From positions 84,067,910 to 84,131,909 of the forward strand of contig CM061237.1 in assembly GCA_030848705.1 (NCBI GenBank): a stretch of DNA of 64,000 nucleotides, given 5' to 3'. Of the stretch, positions 1 to 10,200 are shown piece after piece. The notes under the pieces were generated by a model. It did not search any database. It had not been told where the DNA came from and worked only from the letters and a program-made list of their open reading frames with translations. Position numbers and translations under genes: made by a program. Each line of letters begins with the position of its first letter. Within the stretch, counting starts at the first letter, position 1. The stretch comes from Heracleum sosnowskyi (Eukaryota; Streptophyta; Magnoliopsida; Apiales; Apiaceae).

Positions 1-740
1 CTAGAGACCTCCATAGCTTTCCCTTTTGATTTTGCTTCTACATTCAAAGCAATTGACTTTGCCTTGCTGCTTTTCTTGTTCTTTCTCTGTTGAACTTCAA
101 GATCATGAGTTCTTAGCATCCCATAGATCTCATCAAGAGACACAATGTTCAGATCATACTGGTGTCTAATGATTGAGGTCTGAGTATCCCATTCTTCAGG
201 TAAAGCTCTAAGAAATTTGGTGTTTGAATCTTCAGTTTCATATACTTTGTCAACTAAGGATAAGCTGTTCAATAGTGTCAGGAATCTATCATATAGATCA
301 GTCAGGCTCTCTTCAGGTCTTGCATCGAATTGTTCATATTCTTGAATCAATAGAGCCCTTCTGTTTTTCTTGACAGATGCAGATCCCTGGCACTGAGTTT
401 CCAAAGTATCCCAGATTTCTTTTGAAGACTTGCATGCAATCACTCTGTTTGACATAACAGCATCAAGACCATTGTGCAAGATATTCTTTATCTTTGGTTC
501 TCTGAGTACATGAGCTTTTTCTTCTGGAGTCCATTCAGATTTAGCTTTGACCACATAATGTTCTGGTACTGTATCTGTTCGTTCTACGAACTTTGTTGGT
601 ATATATGGTCCATCACGAATCCTGTCCAAGTAGTCAGGATCCATAGCCTCCAGGTACATCAGCATCTTTACCCTCCATGTGGGATATTCTGATATCTTCA
701 AGATGGGAATCTTCATGCTTTCATACTTGGTTGTCGACAT
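1..740 (-). CDS. gag: Gag polyprotein of element F, N-terminal 246 residues (partial)
   Basis: Structural capsid/nucleocapsid precursor of a copia element. It starts at the ATG at 740-738 and stays open to the window edge. Near residues 10-30 it has the DUF4219-like opening (S-E-Y-P-T-W-R-V-K-M), followed by the UBN2-type helical region with K-E-I-W-D-T-L-E, Q-E-Y-E-Q-F and F-L-R-A-L-P-E-E-W. These match family B gag block by block (B has K-E-I-W-D-A-L-E and E-R-W-D). A lysine/serine-rich stretch begins near residue 225, as it does before the zinc knuckle in the other families. No stop or frameshift is seen in the visible part, so this copy may be young. The knuckles and pol lie outside the window. 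Confidence 0.9.
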   Translation of the reverse strand, partial: MSTTKYESMKIPILKISEYPTWRVKMLMYLEAMDPDYLDRIRDGPYIPTKFVERTDTVPEHYVVKAKSEWTPEEKAHVLREPKIKNILHNGLDAVMSNRVIACKSSKEIWDTLETQCQGSASVKKNRRALLIQEYEQFDARPEESLTDLYDRFLTLLNSLSLVDKVYETEDSNTKFLRALPEEWDTQTSIIRHQYDLNIVSLDEIYGMLRTHDLEVQQRKNKKSSKAKSIALNVEAKSKGKAMEVS

Positions 741-776
741 CTTTAGATCGTATCTGATTCAGAATTAAATCAGTTT

Positions 777-788
777 GCTCTGATACCA
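777..788 (-). promoter_or_regulatory. Primer binding site of element F
   Basis: On the minus strand this reads TGGTATCAGAGC, the complement of the 3' end of plant initiator methionine tRNA. It lies 2 bp inside the LTR end, the normal place for minus-strand DNA priming, and fixes the orientation of F. Confidence 0.93.
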
Positions 789-790
789 AT

Positions 791-1392
791 TGTTGCCCAG
801 TAAATAACAATTGTAGAAGGGGGTTGAATACAATTGTATAAGATTCTCGACTTTATATAACACAAATATGAAAGATCAATAACAATAACAATAACAGCTT
901 TATTAACTTTGATATAAAACTGTTACAAACTCTCTTAAGAAATTCTGATGTTCTTAAGAGCTGCTAGCTTACAAAAACTCTCTCAAGAAATTCTGTTCTT
1001 AAGAGCTTCTCTCCGATTATGTTCTCTCTCTCTGATGAGTACATAAATCGAAACCAAAACTGTGTTTATATAGTGCACACAGCTTCTCTATCAATAACAA
1101 GATAAGTCCTAATCATAATAAAGATAGAAACATATCTTTAATCGATAGCTGCATTCTACAAACCAGGAACAAACTTCCATGTTTATCTAGACTCCAAATA
1201 TAACTCGAAGTAGGAATCCTGATCAGCTTCAAGTCCTGATGATCAAACCTGATCATAGTCTGAGTAGGAATCCTGATGATCAATAAGATACTGACGCTTG
1301 ATCAAATACTGATGACCATGCAATACTGATGACGTCAGCAATCCTGATCAGTTGAGTCTAGCTTCTGACGATCATTGAATTCTGATCTAACA
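791..1392 (-). repeat. 5' LTR of element F (602 bp)
   Basis: The LTR is bounded by TG (minus strand, at 1392) and CA (at 791), with the PBS just inside. It holds a TATA box (TATATAAA on the minus strand, 1082-1075), giving the promoter. Near its 3' end (about 812-829) is the CAACCCCCTTCTACAA tract seen in families A, C and D. Between about 1200 and 1380 the motif CCTGATGATCA and its variants (ACTGATGA, CCTGATCA) recur many times. This motif is not a feature of the other families' LTRs. Confidence 0.9.
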
Positions 1393-1894
1393 CCATCGAA
1401 TGTAATTATTACTTTATTATTCGATAGTTTTCAATTCACAAAGTGGGTGAAAAGTTTTCTTTGTTTGTCAGGTTGATGAGAATTGGACGACCAAGATTGT
1501 TTTAACAATTAAGGTTCGATAGTTTTCTAAAAACTAAGTCTATAATTACACAGAGAGAGGTAGTGTCTTCCTCAGTCAGGTTATTTTCATAGTAGCAATT
1601 ACGGAGAGAGAAATTTGAGCCGGAGAAGATCATATAAATTTATAGTGCTCAGAATTCTATCAATGTATTGATTATGAATAACCTAGAACTCATTGAAGCT
1701 AATCTACGGATTAGAAATTGTAGCACCCTTCGAGGTTTATATTTATAAAAAGATATATTCCCCGACTCTTGGTTTGGTTTGGTGTGTTTGATTTCGTTAT
1801 AGAACTGAATGAATTATCCGCGAACGAAATTGAATTATTTGTGAGTATCGTATTCAACCCCCCCCCCCCTTCTACGATACTTCGGGACCTAACA
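1393..1894 (+). repeat. 3' part of a family C LTR (left copy of the duplicated block)
   Basis: This matches 36170-36674, the 3' part of the complete C LTR, with four substitutions and a C-run of 12 instead of 15 by eye. It ends in the same acctaaca and is followed by the same integrase sequence. The 5' part is cut off by element F at 1392. It contains the C-family motif TTCGATAGTTTTC twice. By the duplication model this is the 3' LTR of the left copy of C. Confidence 0.9.
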
Positions 1895-2420
1895 ATGGAT
1901 CTCTTTGGACCAGTCAATGTACCATCAATGGCCAAGAAGAGATATGCCTTAGTAATGGTGGATGATTACTCAAGGTACACTTGGGTGAAGTTTCTTGAAT
2001 CCAAAGATGAAGCTGCTCAAGTGATTATTGATCAAGTCAGAGTTCTTGATAGAACTCCAAACTCAAAAGTTCAAATCTTGAGGAGTGACAATGGTACAGA
2101 ATTCAGAAATGCCACTCTTGGAAATTTCTGTAAAGATGAAGGAATTGTACAACAATTCTCTGCTGCAAGAACTCCACAGCAGAATGGAGTTGTAGAGAGA
2201 AAGAACAGGACTCTCATTGAAGCAGCTAGAACTATGTTGCATGATGCCAAACTGCCAACATATTTCTGGGCTGAAGCTATCAACACAGCCTGTTACACTC
2301 AGAACAGAACCATGATCAACAAGACTCATGCAAGTACACCTTACTGTCTGTTAACTGGAAAGAAACCTACTGTCAAATATTTTCATGTGTTTGGGAGCAA
2401 ATGCTTTATGATGAAGGATA
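1895..2420 (+). pseudogene. Integrase core fragment of element D (left copy, truncated)
   Basis: The reading frame encodes a copia integrase catalytic core: M-D-L-F-G-P-V-N-V with the first Asp, then R-S-D-N-G-T-E-F with the second, and G-V-V-E-R-K-N-R-T with the Glu. It is identical to 36675-37200 apart from one base by eye. It lacks the integrase zinc-binding part and everything upstream, because C inserted here. After 2420 the match stops abruptly inside the codons following C-F-M-M-K-D and the sequence switches to family C gag. No functional protein is expected. Confidence 0.9.
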
Positions 2421-3281
2421 TGGATCAGATGACGAGAAGATCATGGATATCTTGCTTTCATAGCAATCTCTGAAGATGATTCACCTCACATATCTCAGGT
2501 ATCTTTTCCTTGAACCAATGCAGTATTTAATTCTCAATATTCAAAGCATGTACATAGAAGATCTTAGATATGTGTGTATGAATATTTGAAGAATTAGATT
2601 TGCAAGTGAGATAGAAGCTTTCTTAAGAAACAACTCTTAGTTTTAGGGGTTAAGTTTCTGGCACATAAGATCTTAGTAAAGCTAAGTTTCAGTATCCCTA
2701 GTAGAACAAGATTTGCTCATTTATTCTGAATTGTTTGTTAAGGGATAATCAGTTTGAAGGATGGAGGAATTACCTTTAGAGTCAGTAGAATTTGTAGAAC
2801 ACCAAGCTGTATCTAAAACTAACTTAGGTAATAGAGAAAGTTAGATGCCATACAACAACAGAATGGATTAGATAGAATTAGTGATTTAATTGTTAATTCT
2901 TTTATTCCACGTGTGCTTAGAAAATTATTGAATATCTGTAAATCTACTTGCTACCTGTTATACTTGTGTATATTGGTCAAAGTAGAAAGTACTGAATTTT
3001 CTAAAATGCAGAACATGCCTAATTTGCACATCTCTTATCCGCAATGTCAAAATGCTCAATGTATGCCATTTATTCTTATTAACATGTTTGCTTATTTAAA
3101 TATTATGAATGCATATCTTAGAACTTGCATTAATCATAGAAAAAGCATGTTTAAGAATTACATTAGAGCAACGACTGCAAGGTCAGTCAGAGATAAGAAT
3201 AAGCATGTATAGGTTGAAGCTGTTGTTACCACTTTTAAAAGCAAAATCTCTAATCCATCTGGACCCAAGCAAATAAGTTGG
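2421..3281 (+). pseudogene. Decayed C-terminal part of family C gag
   Basis: In broken frames this resembles the downstream half of SIRE gag. Early codons suggest an S-D-D-E acidic patch, then I-S-E-D-D-S-P-H-I-S-Q-V, in the place where family A has its D-S-D-D-D and L-A-L-M-A stretch. Later N-M-F-A-Y-L-N-I-M-N-A-Y matches A's Met/Asn/Pro-rich tail (N-M-F-A-P-Y-A-Q-F). It ends with a G-P-K-Q-x-S-W-V-P-R sequence equivalent to A's G-P-K-E-T-W-V-P-K. Many stops and frameshifts make it a relic. The left boundary at 2420/2421 is the duplication breakpoint, not a biological start. Confidence 0.7.
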
Positions 3282-3315
3282 GTACCAAGAACTGTCAATC
3301 CATTTGTGAGTGCAG
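3282..3315 (+). other. Candidate gag-pol mini-intron of family C (34 nt, GT...AG)
   Basis: After the Trp codon of the gag tail the sequence runs GTACCAAG...GAGTGCAG, in the same place as the 38-nt segment of A and the 40-nt segment of B. The surrounding frames are too decayed to test in-frame joining here. The position and the GTGCAG/GTGAGTGCAG end are conserved. Confidence 0.4.
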
Positions 3316-3723
3316 GCAAATCAGGTTAATCGATTTATATGCTTTCTTGGTCTTTACTACCGAAGACATATGATCGAAGAAAGATCTTGCCATCAAATGT
3401 GATTGAGAAAGCTGTTCCGTTAATAATCTTTGGAGATGACAGCAAAGGTTTTCATCACGGGACATGGCTACGTTTGAAATGGAATGTCATCATGTTTACA
3501 ATAATTGGTATCATTGATAACAACTAATAATTGGAGTCAAGGATAACAATTAGAAGCAACTCTCTTGCTGAAGATTCAAAGCACAAATCTTTTTATTCAA
3601 TGAAGGAGTAGTGTTTTATCTCAAGCAGGAAGGTTGAGAAGCTCTCACCCTTGCATGACAATACAAGGAACTCTTTTCTAAAGATGGTATTGGTGAGAGG
3701 ACTGCCTCATCTGGGATTCAAGC
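3316..3723 (+). pseudogene. Decayed family C pol, protease to integrase N-terminus (piece 1)
   Basis: A short frame from 3339 includes F-G-D-D-S-K-G-F-H-H-G, equivalent to F-G-D-D-S-K-G-Y-T-K-G in family A pol just after the protease. Further on, traces of the K-D-x-V-R-G-L-P linker appear before 3718. No intact protease active site is found. The reading frame is split by stops. Element A interrupts the gene at 3723/3724, and the homology resumes at 16838. Confidence 0.75.
3719..3723 (+). repeat. Target-site duplication of element A (left), caagc
   Basis: The 5 bp caagc precedes the A 5' LTR and recurs at 16838-16842 right after the 3' LTR. This is the 5-bp signature of copia integrase and shows that A's ends are intact. 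Confidence 0.95.
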
Positions 3724-4431
3724 TGTTAGGAATATGTTGTTCTTGATGATAAACATAAAACACTTAGTAGAATTTGTGTAAAGTCAATTTTGTAGCTGTC
3801 AACGAAATAGCATGCTTTGCAGTGTTTCGTTGACAGGAAGCTCATCAACGAAATGAGTGTTGTAGAAATTGCATTGTACAATACTTCACAGTATGATAGG
3901 CATTCTATTATATGTTTTAGATAGGTTTTCTAAGTCATGTTGACTATGTACTAGATAGGCAAAATAGGTTGGTTAATTGTAAATATGTTATGCCTTGTAA
4001 TTCTGCCTAAGTGAAGACATGTCAACGGTATGAAGATTACTCTGTCAACGGTATGGAGTTTACCCATCAACGAAACGAGGGAAACACCATCAACGGAATG
4101 AAGAATGAAGCTATCAACGAAACACATCTCCTTGCTATCAACGAATCAATGTTGCTTTTTGAACAGTTGACAAAGTGATAGTGACAGTTTACTGAACAGA
4201 TCTAAAAGGAGATATGGAAGTGTACTTTGCATTGGAAGCCATCAAAGTGGTTACTGGAAATAAGGAAACATTCCAATTTCCAATAAGGCTCTTGGGAATG
4301 ATTATAATGAGCATGAAGACAAAAACAAAGATCTCCAAGGACCATTGGACAAAAGGAATGAAAAGCAAGCTACTGATGGTTACTACTATTATTCTTTAGT
4401 TTAACCAAATGTAGAATTGTAAACTTGGGAT

Positions 4432-4438
4432 TATATAA
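4432..4438 (+). promoter_or_regulatory. TATA box of the element A LTR promoter
   Basis: TATATAA lies in the LTR about 370 bp upstream of the gag ATG, flanked by an inverted CTTGG/CCAAG pair. It is conserved in A2 and A3. Transcription would begin about 30 bp downstream and define the R region. Inferred from sequence only. Confidence 0.65.
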
Positions 4439-4569
4439 CCAAGTGTAGCAGTTACTTTAGAAAAAGAGAAGAAAAACAAATAGATTGTATTAGCTATTTT
4501 TGAGAGCATTCTTCTCTACAACATTGTAACTGAGCAGCTGTGTACATTTGTATCACAGATTATTTCCGC

Positions 4570-4575
4570 AATAAA
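4570..4575 (+). terminator. Polyadenylation signal in the A LTR
   Basis: AATAAA about 135 bp downstream of the TATA box fits an R-region polyadenylation signal. The copy in the 3' LTR would end the genomic RNA. A2 and A3 have the same element. Confidence 0.55.
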
Positions 4576-4742
4576 AACACTTCAGTTGGATCATCAAACA
4601 ATCCAACTGAATTATTTATATCTTGTGTTTTTATTTATTCAGTTCAGTTTAATTTTATAAAGTGTTTAGTTTCAAGAAAATATCAAGAATTGTATTCAAC
4701 CCCCCCTTCTACAATTCTGTTAGGTCATTTGGGAATAACAAT

Positions 4743-4754
4743 TGGTATCAGAGC
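4743..4754 (+). promoter_or_regulatory. Primer binding site of element A
   Basis: TGGTATCAGAGC, two bases after the LTR's terminal CA, is complementary to the 3' end of plant initiator Met tRNA. Confidence 0.95.
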
Positions 4755-4804
4755 GAGCTTCTAACATACAAGAAGTTTAAAGATCAAGACCAAAAACAGA
4801 AACC

Positions 4805-7276
4805 ATGGTGAAGAAGGATGCAGGTGTGAAGATACCAGTTCTTGATAAAGACAATTACTTTCACTGGAAAGTAAAGATGCATTTACATCTCATGTCTATG
4901 GATGAGAGGTATGTAGACTGCATTGAGAAAGGTCCACACGTTCCCATGAAGCTTGATTCTAGAGTTGGACTGCCAGATGATGCACCTGATGTAGAGATTC
5001 CAAAAACTGTCTCAGAATGGACTGTTGAAGATGTTGCAGAAGTCCATAAAGACAAAAGGACCATGAACATTCTGTTTAATGGTTTGGAGCAAGAGATGTT
5101 TGACAATGTTATCAACTGTACAACCTCTAAGGAAGTATGGGATACTGTTAGAACACTCTGTGAAGGAACTGAGCAAGTCAGGGAAAATAAAATGCAACTC
5201 CTTATACAACAATATGAGCATTTTCATTTTAAAGCTGGTGAAACCCTAAATGACACGTTCAGTAGGTTTCAAAAGCTTTTGAATGGATTAAAGTTGTATG
5301 GGAGGATCTATCAAACCAAGGATTCAAACCTTAAATTTCTTAGAGCTCTTCCAAAAGAATGGAAGCCTATGACTGTTTCTCTCAGAAACACTCAAGAGTA
5401 CAAAGACTACACTCTTGAAAGGCTTTATGGAACCTTGAAGACTTATGAGCTGGAAATGGAGCAAGATGAAGAAATTGAAAAGGTACAGAAGAAGGGTGGA
5501 TCTATTGCATTGATTGCATCAGTGAACCAACTTGAAGATGACAATAAAGAAGCTGCAAAGGCCACAACTAGTCGATCTAGTTGTAGGAGTGAGGTTAGCA
5601 AGGGTAAAGACAAGATGACAGAAGAAGAAGAATCAGAACCAGCCAACTTGGAGGACTTAGATGAGATTGATGAACACATTGCTTTTCTGTCTAGAAAATT
5701 CTCTAAGTTCAAGTTCAAAAGAAACTCAGAAGCAAGGCCACCAAGAAGAGACTTTCAACCTAGCAAAACAAACTGGATTGAAAAGTCTAAGTCAAAATGT
5801 TTCAATTGTGGAATGCTTGGTCACTTTGCTGGAGACTGCAGAAAGCCCAAGGTTGAGAAGGGCAACAGGAAATTTGAGCCTGTTGATTATAAAAAGAAAT
5901 ACTTTGAACTTCTCAAACAAAAAGAAAAGGCTTTCATGTCTCAGGAGTATGATTGGGCTGGTAATGGTGAAGATTCTGATGATGATGTTGAGTATGTCAA
6001 CTTGGCTCTTATGGCTGACAATCATGAGCAGGAAGCAAGTTCCTCAAGCAACCAGGTAACAATTACTAATCTTTCTGAGCTTTCTAAAGAGGAATGCGAC
6101 AGTGCAGTAAATGAAATGTCTACTGTATTATATAATTTGCGTGTTACTCTTAAATCACTTACTAAAGAGAATTCAAGAATAAAAGAGACCAATCTGCTCT
6201 TAAGTGATAGGAATGCAATGTTAGAAGCACAGCTCATTGAATTTGAGAAAATGAGATGTGTTAGTAGGGATGCTAAGAAGGAACTTGAGAACGTGTTACA
6301 AAGGGAAGAAATTCTTAGAACACAACTTGAGATAGAACAAAGTGTGATTGCAAAATGGAAGGATGCCAGGAATGTTGCTGCCAACATAATTAATGTTCAA
6401 GGCGTGGAATCCTTCTGTGAGCAATCATGGGAAAGGAACAAAGAGAAGCTAGGGTATGTTGGTGAAACCTTAGAATCAGAAACAGAGTCAACAAACAACA
6501 ATGATCATTTGTTGAAGGTTGATATGTCAACGGAATGCAATGTTTCGTTGACACATGAACCATCAACCGATCAGGCTGTTTCGTTGACAGACAAAAGAAA
6601 AGATAAACTCACTAGACTTAATGACAAGTATGGTCCTGTCACCAAGAACTTTGTTCAAGGTGAGTCTAGTATTTTAAAGAAAATTGAGAAGCCTGTTGAG
6701 AGAGCTAATGTAGGTCACTTGTCTAACAAGCAATTGAAAGACAAGGTAGAGAAAGTTCATAATGAGGCTAAGGGAAATAAAAAGAATAACAGGAATGGCA
6801 AAGTAGGAATTAACAAACACAACAATTACACACCTGATAAATATGCTCCTAGAAAGACATGTGTTAATTGTGGAAGTGTTAGTCATTTGTCTACTTACTG
6901 CAAATCTGTTAAGAAAACTCCTAATGTGAAAATGCCCAAGCCTGCAATGAACAGTTCCATGCCTACAATGCCTGTTATGCCTAACATGTTTGCTCCATAT
7001 GCACAATTTCAGAATCCTTATGCTAGCATGCCATTTGTGCCTAATCCTTACATGAATATGTTTAACATGCCACAAATGCCATGGAACATGAATAACATGA
7101 TTGTTCCTCCAACTATGCATGCTATGAATGAAAATATGAGCAACCCTCAGAAATCAACACCAAGGGTAAAGATTGATTTGAATCAATCTGAGCCCAAAGT
7201 GAAAAATGGTACAAAAGGGAATGCAAAGGCTAACAAGACAGGACCCAAGGAAACTTGGGTACCAAAATCGACTTGA
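4805..7276 (+). CDS. gag: Gag polyprotein of element A (823 aa, intact)
   Basis: Capsid and nucleocapsid protein that packages the element's RNA into cytoplasmic virus-like particles. The ATG at 4805 sits in a good plant context (aaccATGG) 50 bp after the PBS. Residues 15-30 (D-N-Y-F-H-W-K-V-K-M) match the DUF4219 opening and residues of about 40-230 the UBN2 domain. A CCHC zinc knuckle is at about 332-345 (C-F-N-C...H...C) and a second at about 686-699 (C-V-N-C...H...C). The two are separated by a coiled-coil-like stretch (about 440-540). A Met/Pro/Asn-rich tail follows. At over 800 residues it is long for a copia gag, as is usual for Sireviruses. The region near residue 575-600 is encoded by A-family hairpin motifs. 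The end, T-W-V-P-K, abuts the gag-pol mini-intron candidate. Confidence 0.95.
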   Translation: MVKKDAGVKIPVLDKDNYFHWKVKMHLHLMSMDERYVDCIEKGPHVPMKLDSRVGLPDDAPDVEIPKTVSEWTVEDVAEVHKDKRTMNILFNGLEQEMFDNVINCTTSKEVWDTVRTLCEGTEQVRENKMQLLIQQYEHFHFKAGETLNDTFSRFQKLLNGLKLYGRIYQTKDSNLKFLRALPKEWKPMTVSLRNTQEYKDYTLERLYGTLKTYELEMEQDEEIEKVQKKGGSIALIASVNQLEDDNKEAAKATTSRSSCRSEVSKGKDKMTEEEESEPANLEDLDEIDEHIAFLSRKFSKFKFKRNSEARPPRRDFQPSKTNWIEKSKSKCFNCGMLGHFAGDCRKPKVEKGNRKFEPVDYKKKYFELLKQKEKAFMSQEYDWAGNGEDSDDDVEYVNLALMADNHEQEASSSSNQVTITNLSELSKEECDSAVNEMSTVLYNLRVTLKSLTKENSRIKETNLLLSDRNAMLEAQLIEFEKMRCVSRDAKKELENVLQREEILRTQLEIEQSVIAKWKDARNVAANIINVQGVESFCEQSWERNKEKLGYVGETLESETESTNNNDHLLKVDMSTECNVSLTHEPSTDQAVSLTDKRKDKLTRLNDKYGPVTKNFVQGESSILKKIEKPVERANVGHLSNKQLKDKVEKVHNEAKGNKKNNRNGKVGINKHNNYTPDKYAPRKTCVNCGSVSHLSTYCKSVKKTPNVKMPKPAMNSSMPTMPVMPNMFAPYAQFQNPYASMPFVPNPYMNMFNMPQMPWNMNNMIVPPTMHAMNENMSNPQKSTPRVKIDLNQSEPKVKNGTKGNAKANKTGPKETWVPKST

Positions 7277-10200
7277 TTTGGTTTTATTGTGTGCAGGGAG
7301 ACAAAAGGAATCTTTGGTACTTGGATAGTGGTTGTTCAAGACACATGACTGGTGATTCTACCCTGCTCACAGAGTTTCAGGAAAGAGCTGGCCCTTGTAT
7401 TGCTTTTGGAGATGACAGCAAAGGCTACACAAAGGGATATGGCTTGATTTCAAAAGAGAATGTCATCATAGATGAGGTTGCATTGGTGGATGGTCTTAAG
7501 CACAACTTGCTTAGTATCAGCCAACTTTGTGACAAAGGATTTTTAGTTACTTTTTCTAGAGAAGCCTGTGTTGTTTCTAAAGGAGGAAACAACAATGTGG
7601 TAATGACTGGATTCAGAAGGGGGAATGTGTACATTGCTGACTTTAGTAGCACAAGTTCAGACACCATCACTTGTCTCTTCAGCAAGGCAAGCAAGGATGA
7701 AAGTTGGTTATGGCACAAGAAGTTATCCCATCTGAATTTCAAAGTTATGAATGATTTGGTGAGAAAAGATCTTGCTAGAGGAATTCCACAGGTGGAGTTC
7801 TCCAAGGATGGTTTGTGTGATTCCTGTCAAAAGGGAAAACAGAAGAAGGCATCATTCAAAAGCAAGACAGAGTCATCAATTGTCCAGCAGCTTGAATTGC
7901 TTCATATGGACCTATTTGGCCCTGTAAATGTTATGTCCATCTCAAAGAAGAAATACTGTCTTGTGATTGTTGATGATTTTTCTAGATTTACATGGACTTT
8001 CTTTTTGCACTCTAAAGATGAGGCAAGTGAAATCATTATCAATCACATCAAGATGGTAAGCAATCATCCTGATTTCAAAGTAAGAAGGATTAGGAGTGAC
8101 AATGGGACAGAATTCAAGAATTCAAGCATGAAGGTGTTCTGTGAAGAAAATGGTATTTTGCATGAGTTTTCAGCAGCAAGAACACCACAGCAAAATGGTG
8201 TAGTTGAAAGGAAAAACAGAACACTTATTGAAGCTGCAAGGACAATGCTAGATGAATCAAAGTTACCTACATATTTTTGGGCTGAGGCAGTTAACACAGC
8301 TTGCTTTACTCAAAATATTTCTTTGATTAATCAGGCCAAAGGAATGACCCCTTATCAGTTACTCAAAAGAAAGATGCCACTATTGGATTTTCTTCATGTC
8401 TTTGGATGCAAGTGCTTTGTTCTGAGAAATCAAGCTGAGCATTTGGGGAAATTTGAAGCAAAGGCAGATGAAGCAATATTTGTGGGATATGCAGCAGGGA
8501 AAGCTTACAGAGTCTATAATCTCAGAATCAACATTGTTATGGAATCTGTACATGTTGTTTTTGATGATCTCAAAATCCAAGGTCTCTGTGATGAAGGTTT
8601 CCATGAAAGTCTTTCTTTTGAAAATGAGGAAGGAGATCAAGTGAATCATGATAAGGCTACTGAGAAACAGCCTAAAGTTGTTGCATCTAGCACAGATGAA
8701 AGCAGCAGTGAAGATGAAATTGCTGCATTAAGATTGAAAAGAATAGCTGCTAGTAGGCCAAATGGTCATTTCGTTGACAGTCATGATGGTGGATTCGTTG
8801 ACAGTCAGAATGAGCGTTTCATTGACAGCCAAAACGGTCATACCGTTGATAGTCATAGGAATACTTCTAGAAGTGATCACTTAGGGACAACAAACTCAGG
8901 GGGAGTTTCTCAAGGACAAATATCCAATCAAGGCAATCATGATCATGAAGCTACGTCTTCAAGAGCAAATCTACCTCCCTCAAGAAAATGGACTAAAGAT
9001 CATCCCTTTGAACTTATTATAGGTGATGTTTCTTCAAAAGTCCAAACTAGAAGAGCAACTCAAGAAGAATGTCTATATAGTAGCTTTCTGTCTCAAGATG
9101 AGCCAAAGAAAGTTGAGGATGCACTTCTAGATCCAGATTGGGTTTTAGCCATGCAAGAAGAGCTAAACCAATTTGAGAGAAACAATGTTTGGAAGATGGT
9201 GCCCAGGCCTAATGACAGGAGTGTTATAGGCACAAAGTGGGTGTTCAGAAACAAGATGGATGAAAATGGCATAGTCACAAGGAACAAAGCTAGATTGGTT
9301 GCAAAAGGCTATTCACAGGAAGAAGGAATTGATTTTGATGAAACCTTTGCTCCTGTTGCAAGACTAGAAGCAATAAGGATTTTCCTAGCCTATGCAGCCC
9401 ATGCCAATTTCAAGGTCTATCAAATGGATGTGAAGAGTGCTTTTCTGAATGGGGAATTGGAAGAGGAGGTGTATGTAAGTCAACCTCCTGGTTTTGAAGA
9501 TGATGATTTTCCAGACTATGTGTACTTCCTTCTCAAAGCACTCTATGGTTTGAAACAAGCACCTAGAGCCTGGTATGACACTCTCTCACAGTTCCTCCTT
9601 GAGAATCATTTCACTAGAGGTACTGTAGATAAAACTCTTTTTCACAGGGTTGTAAATGGCTCTACTTTACTTGTTCAAATTTATGTAGATGATATAATCT
9701 TTGGGTCTACAGATGTGAAACTTTGTCAAAAGTTTGCCAAGCTTATGCAAAGTAAGTATGAAATGAGCATGATGGGAGAATTAACTTACTTTCTTGGTCT
9801 TCAAGTAAAGCAAGTTAATGAAGGCATTTTCATTAGTCAAACAAAATACATTCATGATTTATTAAAGAAGTTTAACCTAATGGAATGCTCTCCTGCCAAA
9901 ACTCCCATGCCTACTGCCACCAAACTTGAATTGAATACTAAGGAAAAATCTGTGGACATTTCAAGTTACAGAGGCATGGTAGGCTCACTTTTATATTTAA
10001 CAGCTAGTAGACCTGATATTATGTTTGCTACATGTCTATGTGCTAGATTTCAGGCTGATCCTAGAGAATCCCATTTAGTTGCTATTAAAAGAATTTTCAG
10101 ATATCTCAAAGGAACACCAAACCTTGGCATTTGGTATCCTAGAGAATCTGGTTTTGAACTAATTGGTTATTCAGATGCAGATTTTGCAGGATGTAAAATT

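Larger units (their letters stand above)
1..1392 (-). mobile_element. Element F: 5' end of an antisense Sirevirus-type copia element
   Basis: On the minus strand the order is LTR (1392 to 791), PBS (788 to 777), gag (740 to 1), which is the 5' end of an LTR retrotransposon running off the left edge. It is the only element in the window with the opposite orientation. At 1392/1393 it abuts a family C LTR whose uninterrupted version lies at 36170, so F inserted into that LTR. The 5 bp at 1393-1397 (ccatc) should be one target-site duplicate; its partner lies outside the window. The LTR and gag differ from those of A to D, so I treat it as its own family. Confidence 0.9.
3724..4740 (+). repeat. 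5' LTR of element A
   Basis: It runs from TGTTAGGAATATG to GGGAATAACA, 1017 bp, the same length as the 3' LTR. It carries nine copies of the A-family motif (TCAACGAAA, TCAACGGTAT, TTTCGTTGA and close forms). The first pair forms a perfect 12-bp inverted repeat (3796-3807 with 3835-3846). A TATA box lies at 4432-4438, a polyadenylation signal at 4570-4575, and a C-rich tract near 4699-4710. Confidence 0.96.

Noticed and set aside
1711..1935. Antisense and LTR-overlapping ORFs opposite gag, pol and ORF3 throughout the window
   Set aside because: They are shadows of the coding strand, lack conserved motifs and do not persist between copies.
1393..2420. Two independent insertions of C at the same D integrase site
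   Set aside because: It would require identical insertion position and near-identical flanks twice; one duplication explains both plus the jump at 2420.
4743..4754. tRNA gene fragment at the PBS positions
   Set aside because: Only the 12-nt primer complement is present; there is no tRNA body.
4214..4764. Small ORFs inside the A LTRs (for example 4214-4399 and 4540-4764, repeated at 16311 and 16637)
   Set aside because: They recur only because the LTR recurs, overlap the TATA and polyadenylation region, are not kept open in A2 and A3, and have no recognisable protein features.
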